NCBI RefSeq assembly: GCF_004362525.1
Contig: NZ_SNXS01000005.1
Span: forward strand, 248,001-312,000
Length of the DNA stretch: 64,000 nt
Direction of reading: 5' to 3'
DNA from: Roseateles toxinivorans
GTDB taxonomy: Bacteria; Pseudomonadota; Gammaproteobacteria; Burkholderiales; Burkholderiaceae_C
Shown: positions 42,555-53,540 of the stretch, in pieces
Layout: every line of letters begins with the position of its first letter
How positions within the stretch are numbered: position 1 is the first letter of the stretch
Program-made: the position numbers and the translations under genes
The notes under the pieces: generated by a model
The model's input: only the letters and a program-made list of their open reading frames with translations
Databases searched by the model: none
Told to the model about the DNA's origin: nothing

Positions 42555-43910
42555 TCAGACAGGTGACAACAGGGTGAAGGCCAGGCCGACCGCCGCGCAG
42601 CCGGCCAGCAGGCTCGGCACGCCCAGCTTGAATCGGAACAGGGCCAGCAGGGCGGCCAGCGCGATCAGGGCCGAGGGCCAGTCAAAACTGCCGGCAAAGC
42701 CCTGCGGCCACAGCACGTGGTAGGCAAAGAACAGGGCCAGGTTCAGGATCACGCCGACCACCGCCGCGGTGATGGCCGTCAGCGGTGCGGTGAACTTCAG
42801 ATTGCCGTGAGTGGTCTCGATCAGGGGCCCGCCGGCAAGGATGAAGACGAAGGACGGCAGGAAGGTGAAGAAGGTCACGACCGTGGCCGCAGCAGCGCCG
42901 GCCAGGAACAGCGCGTCGGGGCCGAACACGGCCTTGACCCAGCCGCCGACGAAGCCGACGAAGGCCACCACCATGATCAGCGGGCCGGGCGTGGTCTCGC
43001 CCAGGGCCAGGCCGTCGATCATCTGCGTCGCATTGAGCCATTGATACTGCTCGACCGCACCCTGGTAGACATAGGGCAGCACCGCATAGGCGCCGCCAAA
43101 GGTCAGCAGCGCGGCCTTGGTGAAGAACCAGCCCATTTGCGTCAAGGTGCCCTGCCAGCCCCACTGGGCCAGCAACAGGCCCATCGCCACCAGCCACAGG
43201 CCTCCGCCGATCAGCAGCACCCGGGCCAGGCGGGCACGGGTGAACAGGGCATGCGCGGGCGTCGGCGTGTCGTCATCGATCAGCGCCTCGCCATAGTTCT
43301 TTTGCACCGTGCCATGGCCACCGCCGACGACGAAGATCTGAGGTTTGAGCCGCCCGCCGAAGTGGCCGATCAGCGCCGCCGCCAGCACGATCAGCGGGAA
43401 CGGCAGATCGAGCGCGAAGATGGCGACAAAGGCGCCTGCGGCGATGGCCCACAGCCAGCCGTTCTTCAGCGCGCGCGTGCCGATGCGGTGCGCCGCATGC
43501 AGCACCAGGGCCGTCACCGCCGGCTTGATGCCATAGAACAGGCCGGCCACCACCGGCAGCTGGCCGTAGGCGATATAGATCCAGGACAGCGCGATCAGGA
43601 TGAACAGCGAGGGCAGCACGAACAGTCCGCCGGCCACCAGGCCGCCGCGCGTGCGGTGCATCAGCCAGCCGATATAGGTGGCCAGCTGCTGGGCCTCGGG
43701 ACCGGGCAGCACCATGCAGTAGTTGAGCGCATGCAGGAAGCGCTTCTCGCTGATCCAGCGTCGGCGCTCGACCAGCTCGGTGTGCATGATGGCGATCTGC
43801 CCGGCAGGGCCGCCGAAGCTGATGAAGCCAAGTTTCAGCCAGAAGGCGAGGGCCTGCCAGAACGAGACCGGCTCTGGTCTGGTCGCAGGTGTCGCTGCAA
43901 TACCGCTCAT
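42555..43910 (-). CDS. chrA: chromate transporter
   Basis: The 451-residue inner-membrane exporter belongs to the CHR superfamily, with two homologous halves. The N-terminal half shows F-G-G-P-A-G-Q-I-A and P-G-P-E-A-Q-Q-L-A-T-Y-I-G. The second half shows F-G-G-A-Y-A-V-L-P and G-E-T-T-P-G-P-L-I. ChrA expels chromate using the membrane potential and so gives resistance. Its start overlaps the chrB stop by four bases. The length is typical of the long-chain CHR proteins. Confidence 0.95.
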   Translation of the reverse strand: MSGIAATPATRPEPVSFWQALAFWLKLGFISFGGPAGQIAIMHTELVERRRWISEKRFLHALNYCMVLPGPEAQQLATYIGWLMHRTRGGLVAGGLFVLPSLFILIALSWIYIAYGQLPVVAGLFYGIKPAVTALVLHAAHRIGTRALKNGWLWAIAAGAFVAIFALDLPFPLIVLAAALIGHFGGRLKPQIFVVGGGHGTVQKNYGEALIDDDTPTPAHALFTRARLARVLLIGGGLWLVAMGLLLAQWGWQGTLTQMGWFFTKAALLTFGGAYAVLPYVYQGAVEQYQWLNATQMIDGLALGETTPGPLIMVVAFVGFVGGWVKAVFGPDALFLAGAAAATVVTFFTFLPSFVFILAGGPLIETTHGNLKFTAPLTAITAAVVGVILNLALFFAYHVLWPQGFAGSFDWPSALIALAALLALFRFKLGVPSLLAGCAAVGLAFTLLSPV

Positions 43911-44827
43911 GCCTTGGGCTCCTGAAGAAACGCGGCCTGCAGGCCATCGAACACGCCGCCGGCCAGCAGCAGCAACTGATCGTCATCGGTCACCGCCTCG
44001 CGCATGCCGGCGAGCACGCGCTCTATGCCCGGGGCCTCGGGTGGCTGCACGCCTCCGGCGTCCAGGCTGTGCACCAAGAGGCCCAGACGCAGCAGCGGCG
44101 GTGTCTCCAAGCCGAAGCTGACCAGCAGGGTCTCGAAGGTCACGCGGGCGCCGACGTGGGTGAAAGTGGCTCCGTCGAAGTCAAAACCCAGGGCATCGAG
44201 CGGGCAGTCGGCCGGTGTCTCCAGCCATAGAAAACGGGCCTTGGGGTCGATGTGGCGGCGTATCAGCCAGGCGCTGGCCAGCCGGTCCACCCAGGGCCGG
44301 CGCCGGGTGGCCCAGGTACGGCCCTGGTATTGGCGGGCATCGAGCAGGGCGATGGCCTGCATCACCGCCTGCGGTTCGTCGGGCGACAGCAGCTGCTCCA
44401 GCTCTCGCAGCGCCGCGGCGGCCTGGCGCTGGGCCTCGCCGGGAAAGAAGTCGATCTGCACCAGCTGCTCGAAGCTCCGGCGCAGCTTGCGGGCCAGCTT
44501 GTGGACCTCGGCCAGGGCGCCGGACTCCAGTGCGGCGCGGCCAGCGGCCAGCTCGGCCAGCAGCTTGCCAAACTCGGCGCTGCGATCGAACAGGGGGCAG
44601 AAGTCGTCCTCGGCGGACTGCGCCGTCAGTTGGTAGGCCGTGCCACCACTCTTGCGCAGATCGTCGGCGATGGCGGCCAGGGTGGCGGCATGGGCCGGCT
44701 GGTCCGGCATCAGATAGACACCATCTCGCAGCACGGCCGCGCCACAGGCCTTCAGCGCCCGCCAGCAGCGCATGCGCGCGGTGGCGTTCTCGGTGGGCAG
44801 GGAGATGACGAGCAGCAGGCAGTCCAT
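43907..44827 (-). CDS. chrB: chromate-responsive regulator/resistance protein ChrB
   Basis: The 306-residue protein has the ChrB N-terminal domain (about 1-150, with L-P-T-E-N-A-T-A-R-M-R-C-W-R-A-L-K) and the C-terminal chromate domain (about 165-300, with R-R-R-P-W-V-D-R-L-A-S-A-W-L-I-R-R). ChrB represses chr operons and responds to chromate. It is the first gene of the operon, and a strong dyad lies just before it. The C-terminal domain is duplicated as the separate gene at the operon end. Confidence 0.93.
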   Translation of the reverse strand: MDCLLLVISLPTENATARMRCWRALKACGAAVLRDGVYLMPDQPAHAATLAAIADDLRKSGGTAYQLTAQSAEDDFCPLFDRSAEFGKLLAELAAGRAALESGALAEVHKLARKLRRSFEQLVQIDFFPGEAQRQAAAALRELEQLLSPDEPQAVMQAIALLDARQYQGRTWATRRRPWVDRLASAWLIRRHIDPKARFLWLETPADCPLDALGFDFDGATFTHVGARVTFETLLVSFGLETPPLLRLGLLVHSLDAGGVQPPEAPGIERVLAGMREAVTDDDQLLLLAGGVFDGLQAAFLQEPKA

Positions 44828-44833
44828 TTGTAC

Positions 44834-44860
44834 AGCTTACTACATTTAGTAGATTAAGCT
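44834..44860. promoter_or_regulatory. dyad operator candidate for the chromate operon
   Basis: agctta (44834-44839) pairs with taagct (44855-44860), and inside them ctac (44840-44843) pairs with gtag (44849-44852) around attta. This nested inverted repeat lies seven bases upstream of the chrB start in a clearly AT-rich gap. Its position suits autorepression by ChrB. Confidence 0.6.
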
Positions 44861-45041
44861 ACACATATTACTCAACTGCTCGCATCGGCGCGAAAACAGC
44901 CGGCCGTTCCGCCCATTCATCCACGTTTGCCGGACTTGTCAGGGTAGGCGCGCCGCTGCACACTGCTTGTTGGCTTTCATATTTAGCATCTGCCACCGTG
45001 GCCTGGTGGCGCTCCTATCTGGGCAATCTGGCTGGAAACCC

Positions 45042-45857
45042 ATGGACATCAGCAAAACCTCATGCTTTGCAGGCCTTCGCTTTCTCAGCCTGTGTGCCGT
45101 CGCCCTGGCGCTGGCGACCAGTGCCAGCGCCAACGAGAACTGCACGCGGCTGCAGGCCACCGGCAACCCGGAGTACCCGCCATTTCTGTGGCGCGACCCG
45201 GAGGACGAGACCAAACTGATCGGCGCCAATGCCGATCTGATGCAACTGCTGTCCAAGGAGCTGGGCATTCCGATCGAGGTGCGGTACGGCGGCTCCTGGG
45301 CCCGCGTGCAGGAGGAGGCCAAGCTGGGGCGCATCGACCTGATCGCAGGCGCCTTCTACACTCTTCCCCGCCAGGACTACATGGACTATATGTATCCGGC
45401 CTTCAAGGAAACGCGCACGGTGATCTGGACCCGCGCCGACGCCCATCTGAAGTACCGCAAATGGAGCGATCTGGTCGGTCTGCAGGGCGTCACGGTGATC
45501 AACAACAGCTTTGGCGAGGAGTTCGACCGCTACGCCAAGGAGTCGCTGAAAATCTCCACGGTGCCCAGCCTGGAGCAGGCGCTGCGCATGCTGGAAAAGT
45601 CGCGCTCCAACTACCTGATCTATGAAGAAGACCCGGGCATGGCCTACGCGGCCAAGCTGGGCATTACTGGGCTGAAGACAATCAGCCCTGCCGTGACGAA
45701 TGAAAATCTCTACTTGACGATTGCACACAAATCGCCATGCAATACTGGCGAAATGCGTGGCCGGTTGGCCAAGGCGATGTACAAGTTCGCCAAGCAGAAT
45801 GTGATGGTCAAGCTGGTGGAAACGAATATCCAGCTCTGGCGCAAGCAGATCAAATAA
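45042..45857 (+). CDS. periplasmic solute-binding-like protein (SBP_bac_3 type)
   Basis: The 271-residue protein has a signal peptide (cut near A-S-A-N-E) and the binding-protein fold with P-E-Y-P-P-F-L-W-R near residue 45, G-A-N-A-D-L-M-Q-L-L near 63 and R-I-D-L-I-A-G-A-F near 98. Two Cys lie near the ends of the mature protein (N-C-T-R and S-P-C-N), probably a disulfide. No transporter genes are near; the next gene, 80 bases on, is a sensor kinase, so it may present a ligand to that kinase. The ATG at 45042 starts the signal peptide. Confidence 0.82.
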   Translation: MDISKTSCFAGLRFLSLCAVALALATSASANENCTRLQATGNPEYPPFLWRDPEDETKLIGANADLMQLLSKELGIPIEVRYGGSWARVQEEAKLGRIDLIAGAFYTLPRQDYMDYMYPAFKETRTVIWTRADAHLKYRKWSDLVGLQGVTVINNSFGEEFDRYAKESLKISTVPSLEQALRMLEKSRSNYLIYEEDPGMAYAAKLGITGLKTISPAVTNENLYLTIAHKSPCNTGEMRGRLAKAMYKFAKQNVMVKLVETNIQLWRKQIK

Positions 45858-45937
45858 GAACAACAGGCGGTTGAGGCGCAGCCAGCGCCCTTGTCAGGCT
45901 TCAGGCCCGTCGCAGGCCTTATCTCTCAGGGCGTCCA

Positions 45938-47941
<2,004 letters not shown>

Positions 47942-47951
47942 CCGGAAATGC

Positions 47952-47980
47952 AAAAGGCGGCCCACAGGCCGCCCCCTTTT
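47952..47980. terminator. bidirectional Rho-independent terminator
   Basis: ggcggcc (47956-47962) and ggccgcc (47967-47973) form a stem with loop caca. Four A precede it and a C3T4 tail follows, so it can stop both the kinase gene (plus) and the convergent binding-protein gene (minus). Confidence 0.82.
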
Positions 47981-48004
47981 CTCAAACTTCCCGAGTTCCC
48001 CGGC

Positions 48005-49591
48005 CTACTTGCCGATGGTCACCCAGGAGACCTCGAACCAGTTGTCCGGGCGGTGCACCACATTGACATTGGTACGCGCGGCCCAGGGGATCACCTGACG
48101 GTGCAGCGGGATCACATGGACCTGGTCCTTGTACTCGCGCAGCGCCGCGCGTATCAGCTCCTCGCGCTTCTTCGGATCGGGCTCGACGCTGGACTGTGCC
48201 GCCAGTGCATCGAACTTGTCGTTCTTGGAGTTGCCGTAGTTGTAGGAGCCCACGCCCTTCTCGCCGCGATTGCGCAGCACCGGCGTGAAGGTGGTCTCGG
48301 CATCGGTGATGGCGCCGCCCCAGCCCAGCATATACATGCTGGTGTCAAGCTTCTCGATCTTGGGGAAGTAGGTCACGCGCTGCTGCGCGGCGACCTTGAC
48401 CTTGACCTTCAGCTGCGCCCACATCGAGGCCAGCGCCAGGCAGATCTCCTCGTCGTTGATATAGCGGTTGTTGGGGCAGTCCAGGGTCACCTCGAAGCCG
48501 TCGGCATAGCCTGCCTCGGCCATCAGCTTGCGCGCGGCGGCCATGTCGTAGGGCAGGCGCTTCTCGATCTCGGGGTCGTTGAAGGCGCCCAGCGGTGACG
48601 GCGTCAGGCCGCCGGTCGGTGCACTCTGGCCATTCATCAGCTTGGTGCGCATGGTCTCGATGTCCACCGCCTGGTAGAGCGCCCTGCGCACGCGCACGTC
48701 CTTGAACGGGTTCTTGTCGCCGGGCACGTTGCCGTAAAGCAGCTTGTCGCGGGCCTGGTCCATGCCGATGAAGACGATGCGGTTCTCCACACCATCGACC
48801 AGCTTCACGCCGGCGGTGTTGCGCAGCCGGGGCACATCGCGCGGCGCGGGGTCGAGCACGAAGTCCAGCTCGCCCGAGACCAGGGCAGCCAGGCGGGTGG
48901 CATCGTTGCCGATCGGGGTGTAGACGATCTCCTGCACATTGCCCTGGGGCGTGCCCCACCAGTTGGGATTGCGCTTGTAGGTGGTCTTGATGCCGGGCGC
49001 GCGGCTGACCAGCATGAAGGGCCCCGTGCCATTCATATTGGTGGCGGCGAAGGACTCCTCCTTGGCCTTGAAGTCCAGCGGCTTGGTGACGCGGTTCTTC
49101 TCGCTCCAGCTCTTGCTCATCATCCACATCGAATCCAGATGCTGGAGGAAGATCGGATTGGGTGCTGTCAAGACAAACTCGACGGTCAGGTCGTCCACCT
49201 TGCGCGGCGCGCCCAGCGCATTGGCATAGACGGCGATCTGCGAGGTCGGCTCCTTGGCGCGGTTGATCGAATACACCACGTCATCGGCGGTGAAGGCGGT
49301 GCCGTCATGGAACTTCACGTTCGGCCGCAGCTTGAAGCGCCACAGCAGCGGGGTCACCTGTTGCCACTCGGTGGCCAGGCCCGGGCCGATGATCAGATTC
49401 TTGTCGCGCAGCGTCAGGCGCTCGTAGACCTGACCATTGATCATATTGGTCGAACTCTCGTTCTGGGAGTGCGGGTCCAGGGTCTGGGCGTCGCCCTGGG
49501 ACGACCAGCGCAGGGTTTGCGCCTGCGCATTGACGCTGAGCGCCAGCAGAACGGCGGCACCGACGATGCCGGGCTTGAAGAGAGATTTCAT
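48005..49591 (-). CDS. ABC-type oligopeptide/dipeptide-binding protein (SBP_bac_5)
   Basis: The 528-residue periplasmic protein has a signal peptide (cut near A-Q-A) and the family-5 binding-protein pattern. It includes L-R-W-S-S-Q-G-D-A-Q-T-L-D-P, V-K-F-H-D-G-T-A-F-T-A-D-D-V near 95, and a C-terminal Q-V-H-V-I-P-L-H-R-Q segment. Such proteins deliver peptides, glutathione or other ligands to ABC importers. Permease and ATPase genes are absent here, so it is an orphan or its transporter is elsewhere. The bidirectional terminator lies at its 3' end. Confidence 0.9.
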   Translation of the reverse strand: MKSLFKPGIVGAAVLLALSVNAQAQTLRWSSQGDAQTLDPHSQNESSTNMINGQVYERLTLRDKNLIIGPGLATEWQQVTPLLWRFKLRPNVKFHDGTAFTADDVVYSINRAKEPTSQIAVYANALGAPRKVDDLTVEFVLTAPNPIFLQHLDSMWMMSKSWSEKNRVTKPLDFKAKEESFAATNMNGTGPFMLVSRAPGIKTTYKRNPNWWGTPQGNVQEIVYTPIGNDATRLAALVSGELDFVLDPAPRDVPRLRNTAGVKLVDGVENRIVFIGMDQARDKLLYGNVPGDKNPFKDVRVRRALYQAVDIETMRTKLMNGQSAPTGGLTPSPLGAFNDPEIEKRLPYDMAAARKLMAEAGYADGFEVTLDCPNNRYINDEEICLALASMWAQLKVKVKVAAQQRVTYFPKIEKLDTSMYMLGWGGAITDAETTFTPVLRNRGEKGVGSYNYGNSKNDKFDALAAQSSVEPDPKKREELIRAALREYKDQVHVIPLHRQVIPWAARTNVNVVHRPDNWFEVSWVTIGK

Positions 49592-49690
49592 GGGCAGGAA
49601 CTCCGTGTGGCTGCGACTGTGGCGCGAGTGTAGGCACGGGTGCCCGGGAAAGGTCTCGGGGTTATCCTGAACGAGGTAGCGCCTGCCCGG

Positions 49691-50932
49691 CTACTGCCAG
49701 AGTTCGTCCAGATTCTGGAAGCCCCATTGGGAGGGCGATTCGCGGCCCAGGATGCGGTCGTTACAACCCGGCTGGGCCAGATCCAGGGTTTCCAGCGGAA
49801 TGGGCATCTGCGATTTGGTCGAAAAGAACACCTTCAGCCTTGGCGTGACCAGGGAAGTCGGGTGCTGCTCGGCCACCACCGCCAGGCGGCCGGACTGCAG
49901 CCGCACCAGCGAACCCACCGGGTAGATGCCCACGCTCTTGACGAAAGCCTGGAACACGGCCGGGTCGAAGTGCCCCTTCCACTGCGCCATGCGCTGGATC
50001 GATCCGGCGGGGTCCCAGGCACTCTTGTAGGGCCGCGTCGAGGTGATGGCGTCATAGACGTCGCAGACCGCCCCCATGCGCGCCAGCAGACTGATCTGAT
50101 CGCCCGGCAGCTTGTGCGGATAGCCGGTGCCATCCATCTTCTCGTGGTGGTGCAGGCACACATCAAGGGCGCCGGGCAGCACCTGGCTGCCGCTCATCAG
50201 CATCTGATGACCACGCTCGGGGTGCAACTGCATGACCTTGTACTCGGCATCGGTCAGCGCGCCCGGTTTGTTGAGCACCTCGGCGGGCATGGCCATCTTG
50301 CCGATATCGTGCAGCAGGCCGGCAAAGCCAGCCTCGCGCACCTGCTCCTCGCCCAGATTCAGATGACGCGCCAACGACACCATCAGCGCGCACACCGCCA
50401 CCGAGTGCATATAGGTGTAGTCGTCCTTGGTCTTCAGGCGCGCAAGGCTGATCAGCGCCGAAGGGTTGCGGCTGACCGAGTCGGCGATACCCTCGACCAG
50501 GGTCATGCATTGCTCCGAGTTGACCGAGCGCCCCAGGCGGGCTTCGCCGAACAGCGCCACCACCTGCTGCCGGGAGCGATTGATGACGCCGGCGGCCCGC
50601 TGCAACTCGGAACCCATCGAGGCCTTGGGCTCGGCCGCGGCTGGGGGCTTGGGCTTGGACGTGGTCGCCGTTGCGACCGGAGTTTCTGGCGCAGGTTCAG
50701 ACGCTTGGGCGGCCGCCACGGGTGCGGCGGCTGCGGGCTTTGCCCCCACATCCAGCCCCTTGGCCACATCGATCCAGCAGGTCGCCACGCCGCTCTTGCG
50801 TATGGCCTCCAGGTCGGCCGGGTCGCGGAGCAGGAACTTGGTCTTCCAAAACGGGTGCGACAGCCAGGAACCCTCGAAGCTCTGGATGAACATGCCCAGC
50901 TGCAGCTGGCGACTTTCAATCTTTTTGAGCAT
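49691..50932 (-). CDS. HD-GYP c-di-GMP phosphodiesterase
   Basis: The 413-residue protein has an N-terminal DUF3391-like region (about 1-60, with L-Q-L-G-M-F-I), a low-complexity Ala/Pro linker (about 62-105) and an HD-GYP domain (about 150-340). The metal motif H-D-I-G-K (near 206) and H-H-E-K-M-D-G-T-G-Y-P (near 262) are both canonical, so it should hydrolyse c-di-GMP. The ATG at 50932 is preceded by CAGGAG, which decides it over an upstream frame start at 50989. It is single and minus-strand. Confidence 0.93.
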   Translation of the reverse strand: MLKKIESRQLQLGMFIQSFEGSWLSHPFWKTKFLLRDPADLEAIRKSGVATCWIDVAKGLDVGAKPAAAAPVAAAQASEPAPETPVATATTSKPKPPAAAEPKASMGSELQRAAGVINRSRQQVVALFGEARLGRSVNSEQCMTLVEGIADSVSRNPSALISLARLKTKDDYTYMHSVAVCALMVSLARHLNLGEEQVREAGFAGLLHDIGKMAMPAEVLNKPGALTDAEYKVMQLHPERGHQMLMSGSQVLPGALDVCLHHHEKMDGTGYPHKLPGDQISLLARMGAVCDVYDAITSTRPYKSAWDPAGSIQRMAQWKGHFDPAVFQAFVKSVGIYPVGSLVRLQSGRLAVVAEQHPTSLVTPRLKVFFSTKSQMPIPLETLDLAQPGCNDRILGRESPSQWGFQNLDELWQ

Positions 50933-51018
50933 GACTCCTGCACACCTTCCGGCTTGCGAACCCGAGCCAGTATGAGCCAGGCTGCTCAAGCGGCAAATGA
51001 TAAATTCACGCCGCCCAT

Positions 51019-51047
51019 GAAAAAAGCCGCCCGGAACGGGGCGGCTT
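51019..51047 (-). terminator. Rho-independent terminator of the cytochrome c4 gene
   Basis: gccgccc (51026-51032) pairs with gggcggc (51039-51045), extended by two A-T pairs. On the minus strand it is followed by a run of T. It lies about 25 bases after the cytochrome stop codon. Confidence 0.85.
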
Positions 51048-51070
51048 GATACAGCGCAAGCGCCGTTCGG

Positions 51071-51718
51071 TCAGCGGAACTTCGACTGCGGCACCGTCTT
51101 GACCTCACCCGGCAGCGAGGCCAGGTACTGGGCGATGGCTTTCAGCTCGGTGTGATTGAACTGCTTCACCTGGCCGGCCATGATGGCGTTGGAACGGCCG
51201 ACAACGGCATTGTTCTCGGTCTGGTACGCCTTCAGTGCGACGTAGAGATAGTCGCCATGCTGGCCAGCGATCTTCGGATAGGCACCGTCGATGGGCTTGC
51301 TGAAGTTGGCGCCGTGGCAGGAGGCGCAGGCGCCCTTGGTCAGCAACTCGGCCACCTTGGCCGACGCAGCAGGCGCGGACTCTGGAGCAGCATCGCCCTT
51401 GCCCTGGGCCTCGTAGAACGCGGCAACGTCGGCCATGTCCTGCTCGCTCATCGACTGCGCGATGCCGCGCATCGTCGGGTGCTTGCGCTCGCCCTTGTTG
51501 TAGGCCTGCAGCGATGCCACGATGTATTTGGCGTTCTGGCCGGCAATCATCGGCACCTTGTGCACTTCGGGAAAGCTGGCCTGATAGGCCGGAATGCCGT
51601 GGCAGCCGATGCACATGGCCACCTTGGTCTTGCCGGCCACCGCATCTTGCGCGTGGGCCACGGACAATGCACCGAGGGCCAAGGCCAGGGCGGATGTTAT
51701 CTGGAGCAGTTTGTTCAT
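51071..51718 (-). CDS. diheme cytochrome c4
   Basis: The 215-residue periplasmic protein has a signal peptide (cut near A-H-A-Q-D) and two heme c motifs, C-I-G-C-H (near residue 36) and C-A-S-C-H (near 132). Each is followed by the axial Met region (M-R-G-I-A-Q and M-A-G-Q-V), as in cytochrome c4, which carries electrons to terminal oxidases. The ATG at 51718 begins the signal peptide and has AGGA just upstream; the ATG at 51742 would add eight residues. It has its own terminator. Confidence 0.93.
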   Translation of the reverse strand: MNKLLQITSALALALGALSVAHAQDAVAGKTKVAMCIGCHGIPAYQASFPEVHKVPMIAGQNAKYIVASLQAYNKGERKHPTMRGIAQSMSEQDMADVAAFYEAQGKGDAAPESAPAASAKVAELLTKGACASCHGANFSKPIDGAYPKIAGQHGDYLYVALKAYQTENNAVVGRSNAIMAGQVKQFNHTELKAIAQYLASLPGEVKTVPQSKFR

Positions 51719-51750
51719 GGTCCTGGGGGTCTGATCTGTCACCAGCGCGC

Positions 51751-51756
51751 ATTATA
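51751..51756 (-). promoter_or_regulatory. possible -10 box of the cytochrome c4 gene
   Basis: On the minus strand this reads TATAAT, about 33 bases before the chosen ATG. No good -35 hexamer stands out at 16-18 bases, so the call rests on the -10 alone. Confidence 0.4.
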
Positions 51757-51826
51757 GAACCCGGGCGAACCGAACATGACTCGCGCCTTATACTGAAACG
51801 CTACACCGCTGGACTTGACACCGCTC

Positions 51827-52669
<843 letters not shown>

Positions 52670-52683
52670 TCACAGCCACCGAC

Positions 52684-52911
52684 ATGAGCAATCAAAACAC
52701 CCCGGGCGGCATGCTCAAGGAAGGCCTGGCCGATGCGCTGGGTTTCGTGATCGGCGCGCTGGCGGGCTGGCAGCTCGGCGTGCTGCTGGGCTTCGACTTC
52801 GTCGGCACCCCCGGCTACGGCGTGCCGCAGATCATCGGCCTGGTGCTGATCGTCGTGGGCTGCGGCCTGGGGCGCCTTGTGGCGCGGCGCCTGTTGTCAG
52901 TCGACAAATGA
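52684..52911 (+). CDS. small membrane protein, 75 residues
   Basis: The product has two hydrophobic helices (about 16-38, A-L-G-F-V-I-G-A-L-A-G-W-Q-L-G-V-L-L, and about 47-66) and a short basic tail. It lies 14 bases after the MoxR gene and its stop overlaps the acetyltransferase start (ATGA), so it is a real operon member. No function or family is recognised; the two-helix size recalls AtpZ/AtpI-like small proteins only in outline. Confidence 0.65.
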   Translation: MSNQNTPGGMLKEGLADALGFVIGALAGWQLGVLLGFDFVGTPGYGVPQIIGLVLIVVGCGLGRLVARRLLSVDK

Positions 52912-53507
52912 CGTTGCCTGCCATCACCGCGCCGCTGACGCTGAGCGGTCAGCATGGACGGCTGGAGCCGCTCTCTCCCGCCCATGAGAACGGGCTGATC
53001 GAAGCGGTCAACGACGGCCAGCTGTGGCGGCTCTGGTACACCGCCATCCCCAGCCCCGAGGGCATGGCGGCCGAGATCGCGCGGCGGCTGACGCTGCATG
53101 CGGCCGGCTCCATGCTGCCCTTCACCGTGTTCGATGCCGGCGGCCGCATTGCCGGCATGACGACCTTCATGAATATCGACGCCACGCACCGTCGCGTCGA
53201 GATCGGCTCCACCTGGTACCGCCGCGATGTGCAGCGCACGCCGCTGAACACCGAGTGCAAGCTGATGCTGCTGACCCACGCGTTCGAGACGCTGGGCTGC
53301 ATTGCCGTCGAGTTCCGCACCCACCGTTTCAACACCGCCAGCCGCCGCGCCATCGAACGCCTGGGCGCGCAGCTGGACGGCATCCTGCGTGCCCACCAGC
53401 GCGCCAGCGATGGCACGCTGCGCGACACGGCGGTCTACAGCATCACCGCGGCCGAATGGCCCACCGTCAGGACACATCTGGGCTTTCAACTGGAGCGCAG
53501 CCGCTGA
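52908..53507 (+). CDS. GNAT acetyltransferase, RimJ/RimL-like
   Basis: This 199-residue protein fits the Acetyltransf_3 group that acetylates protein N-termini or small molecules with acetyl-CoA. The core includes I-A-G-M-T-T-F-M-N-I-D near residue 80, E-I-G-S-T-W-Y near 97 and the acetyl-CoA-associated V-E-F-R-T-H-R-F-N-T-A-S-R-R-A-I near 128. It overlaps the small membrane protein gene by four bases. The substrate is unknown. Confidence 0.88.
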   Translation: MTLPAITAPLTLSGQHGRLEPLSPAHENGLIEAVNDGQLWRLWYTAIPSPEGMAAEIARRLTLHAAGSMLPFTVFDAGGRIAGMTTFMNIDATHRRVEIGSTWYRRDVQRTPLNTECKLMLLTHAFETLGCIAVEFRTHRFNTASRRAIERLGAQLDGILRAHQRASDGTLRDTAVYSITAAEWPTVRTHLGFQLERSR

Positions 53508-53540
53508 GCTGCGCCGCCCCAAGACAACAACGGAGACCGC

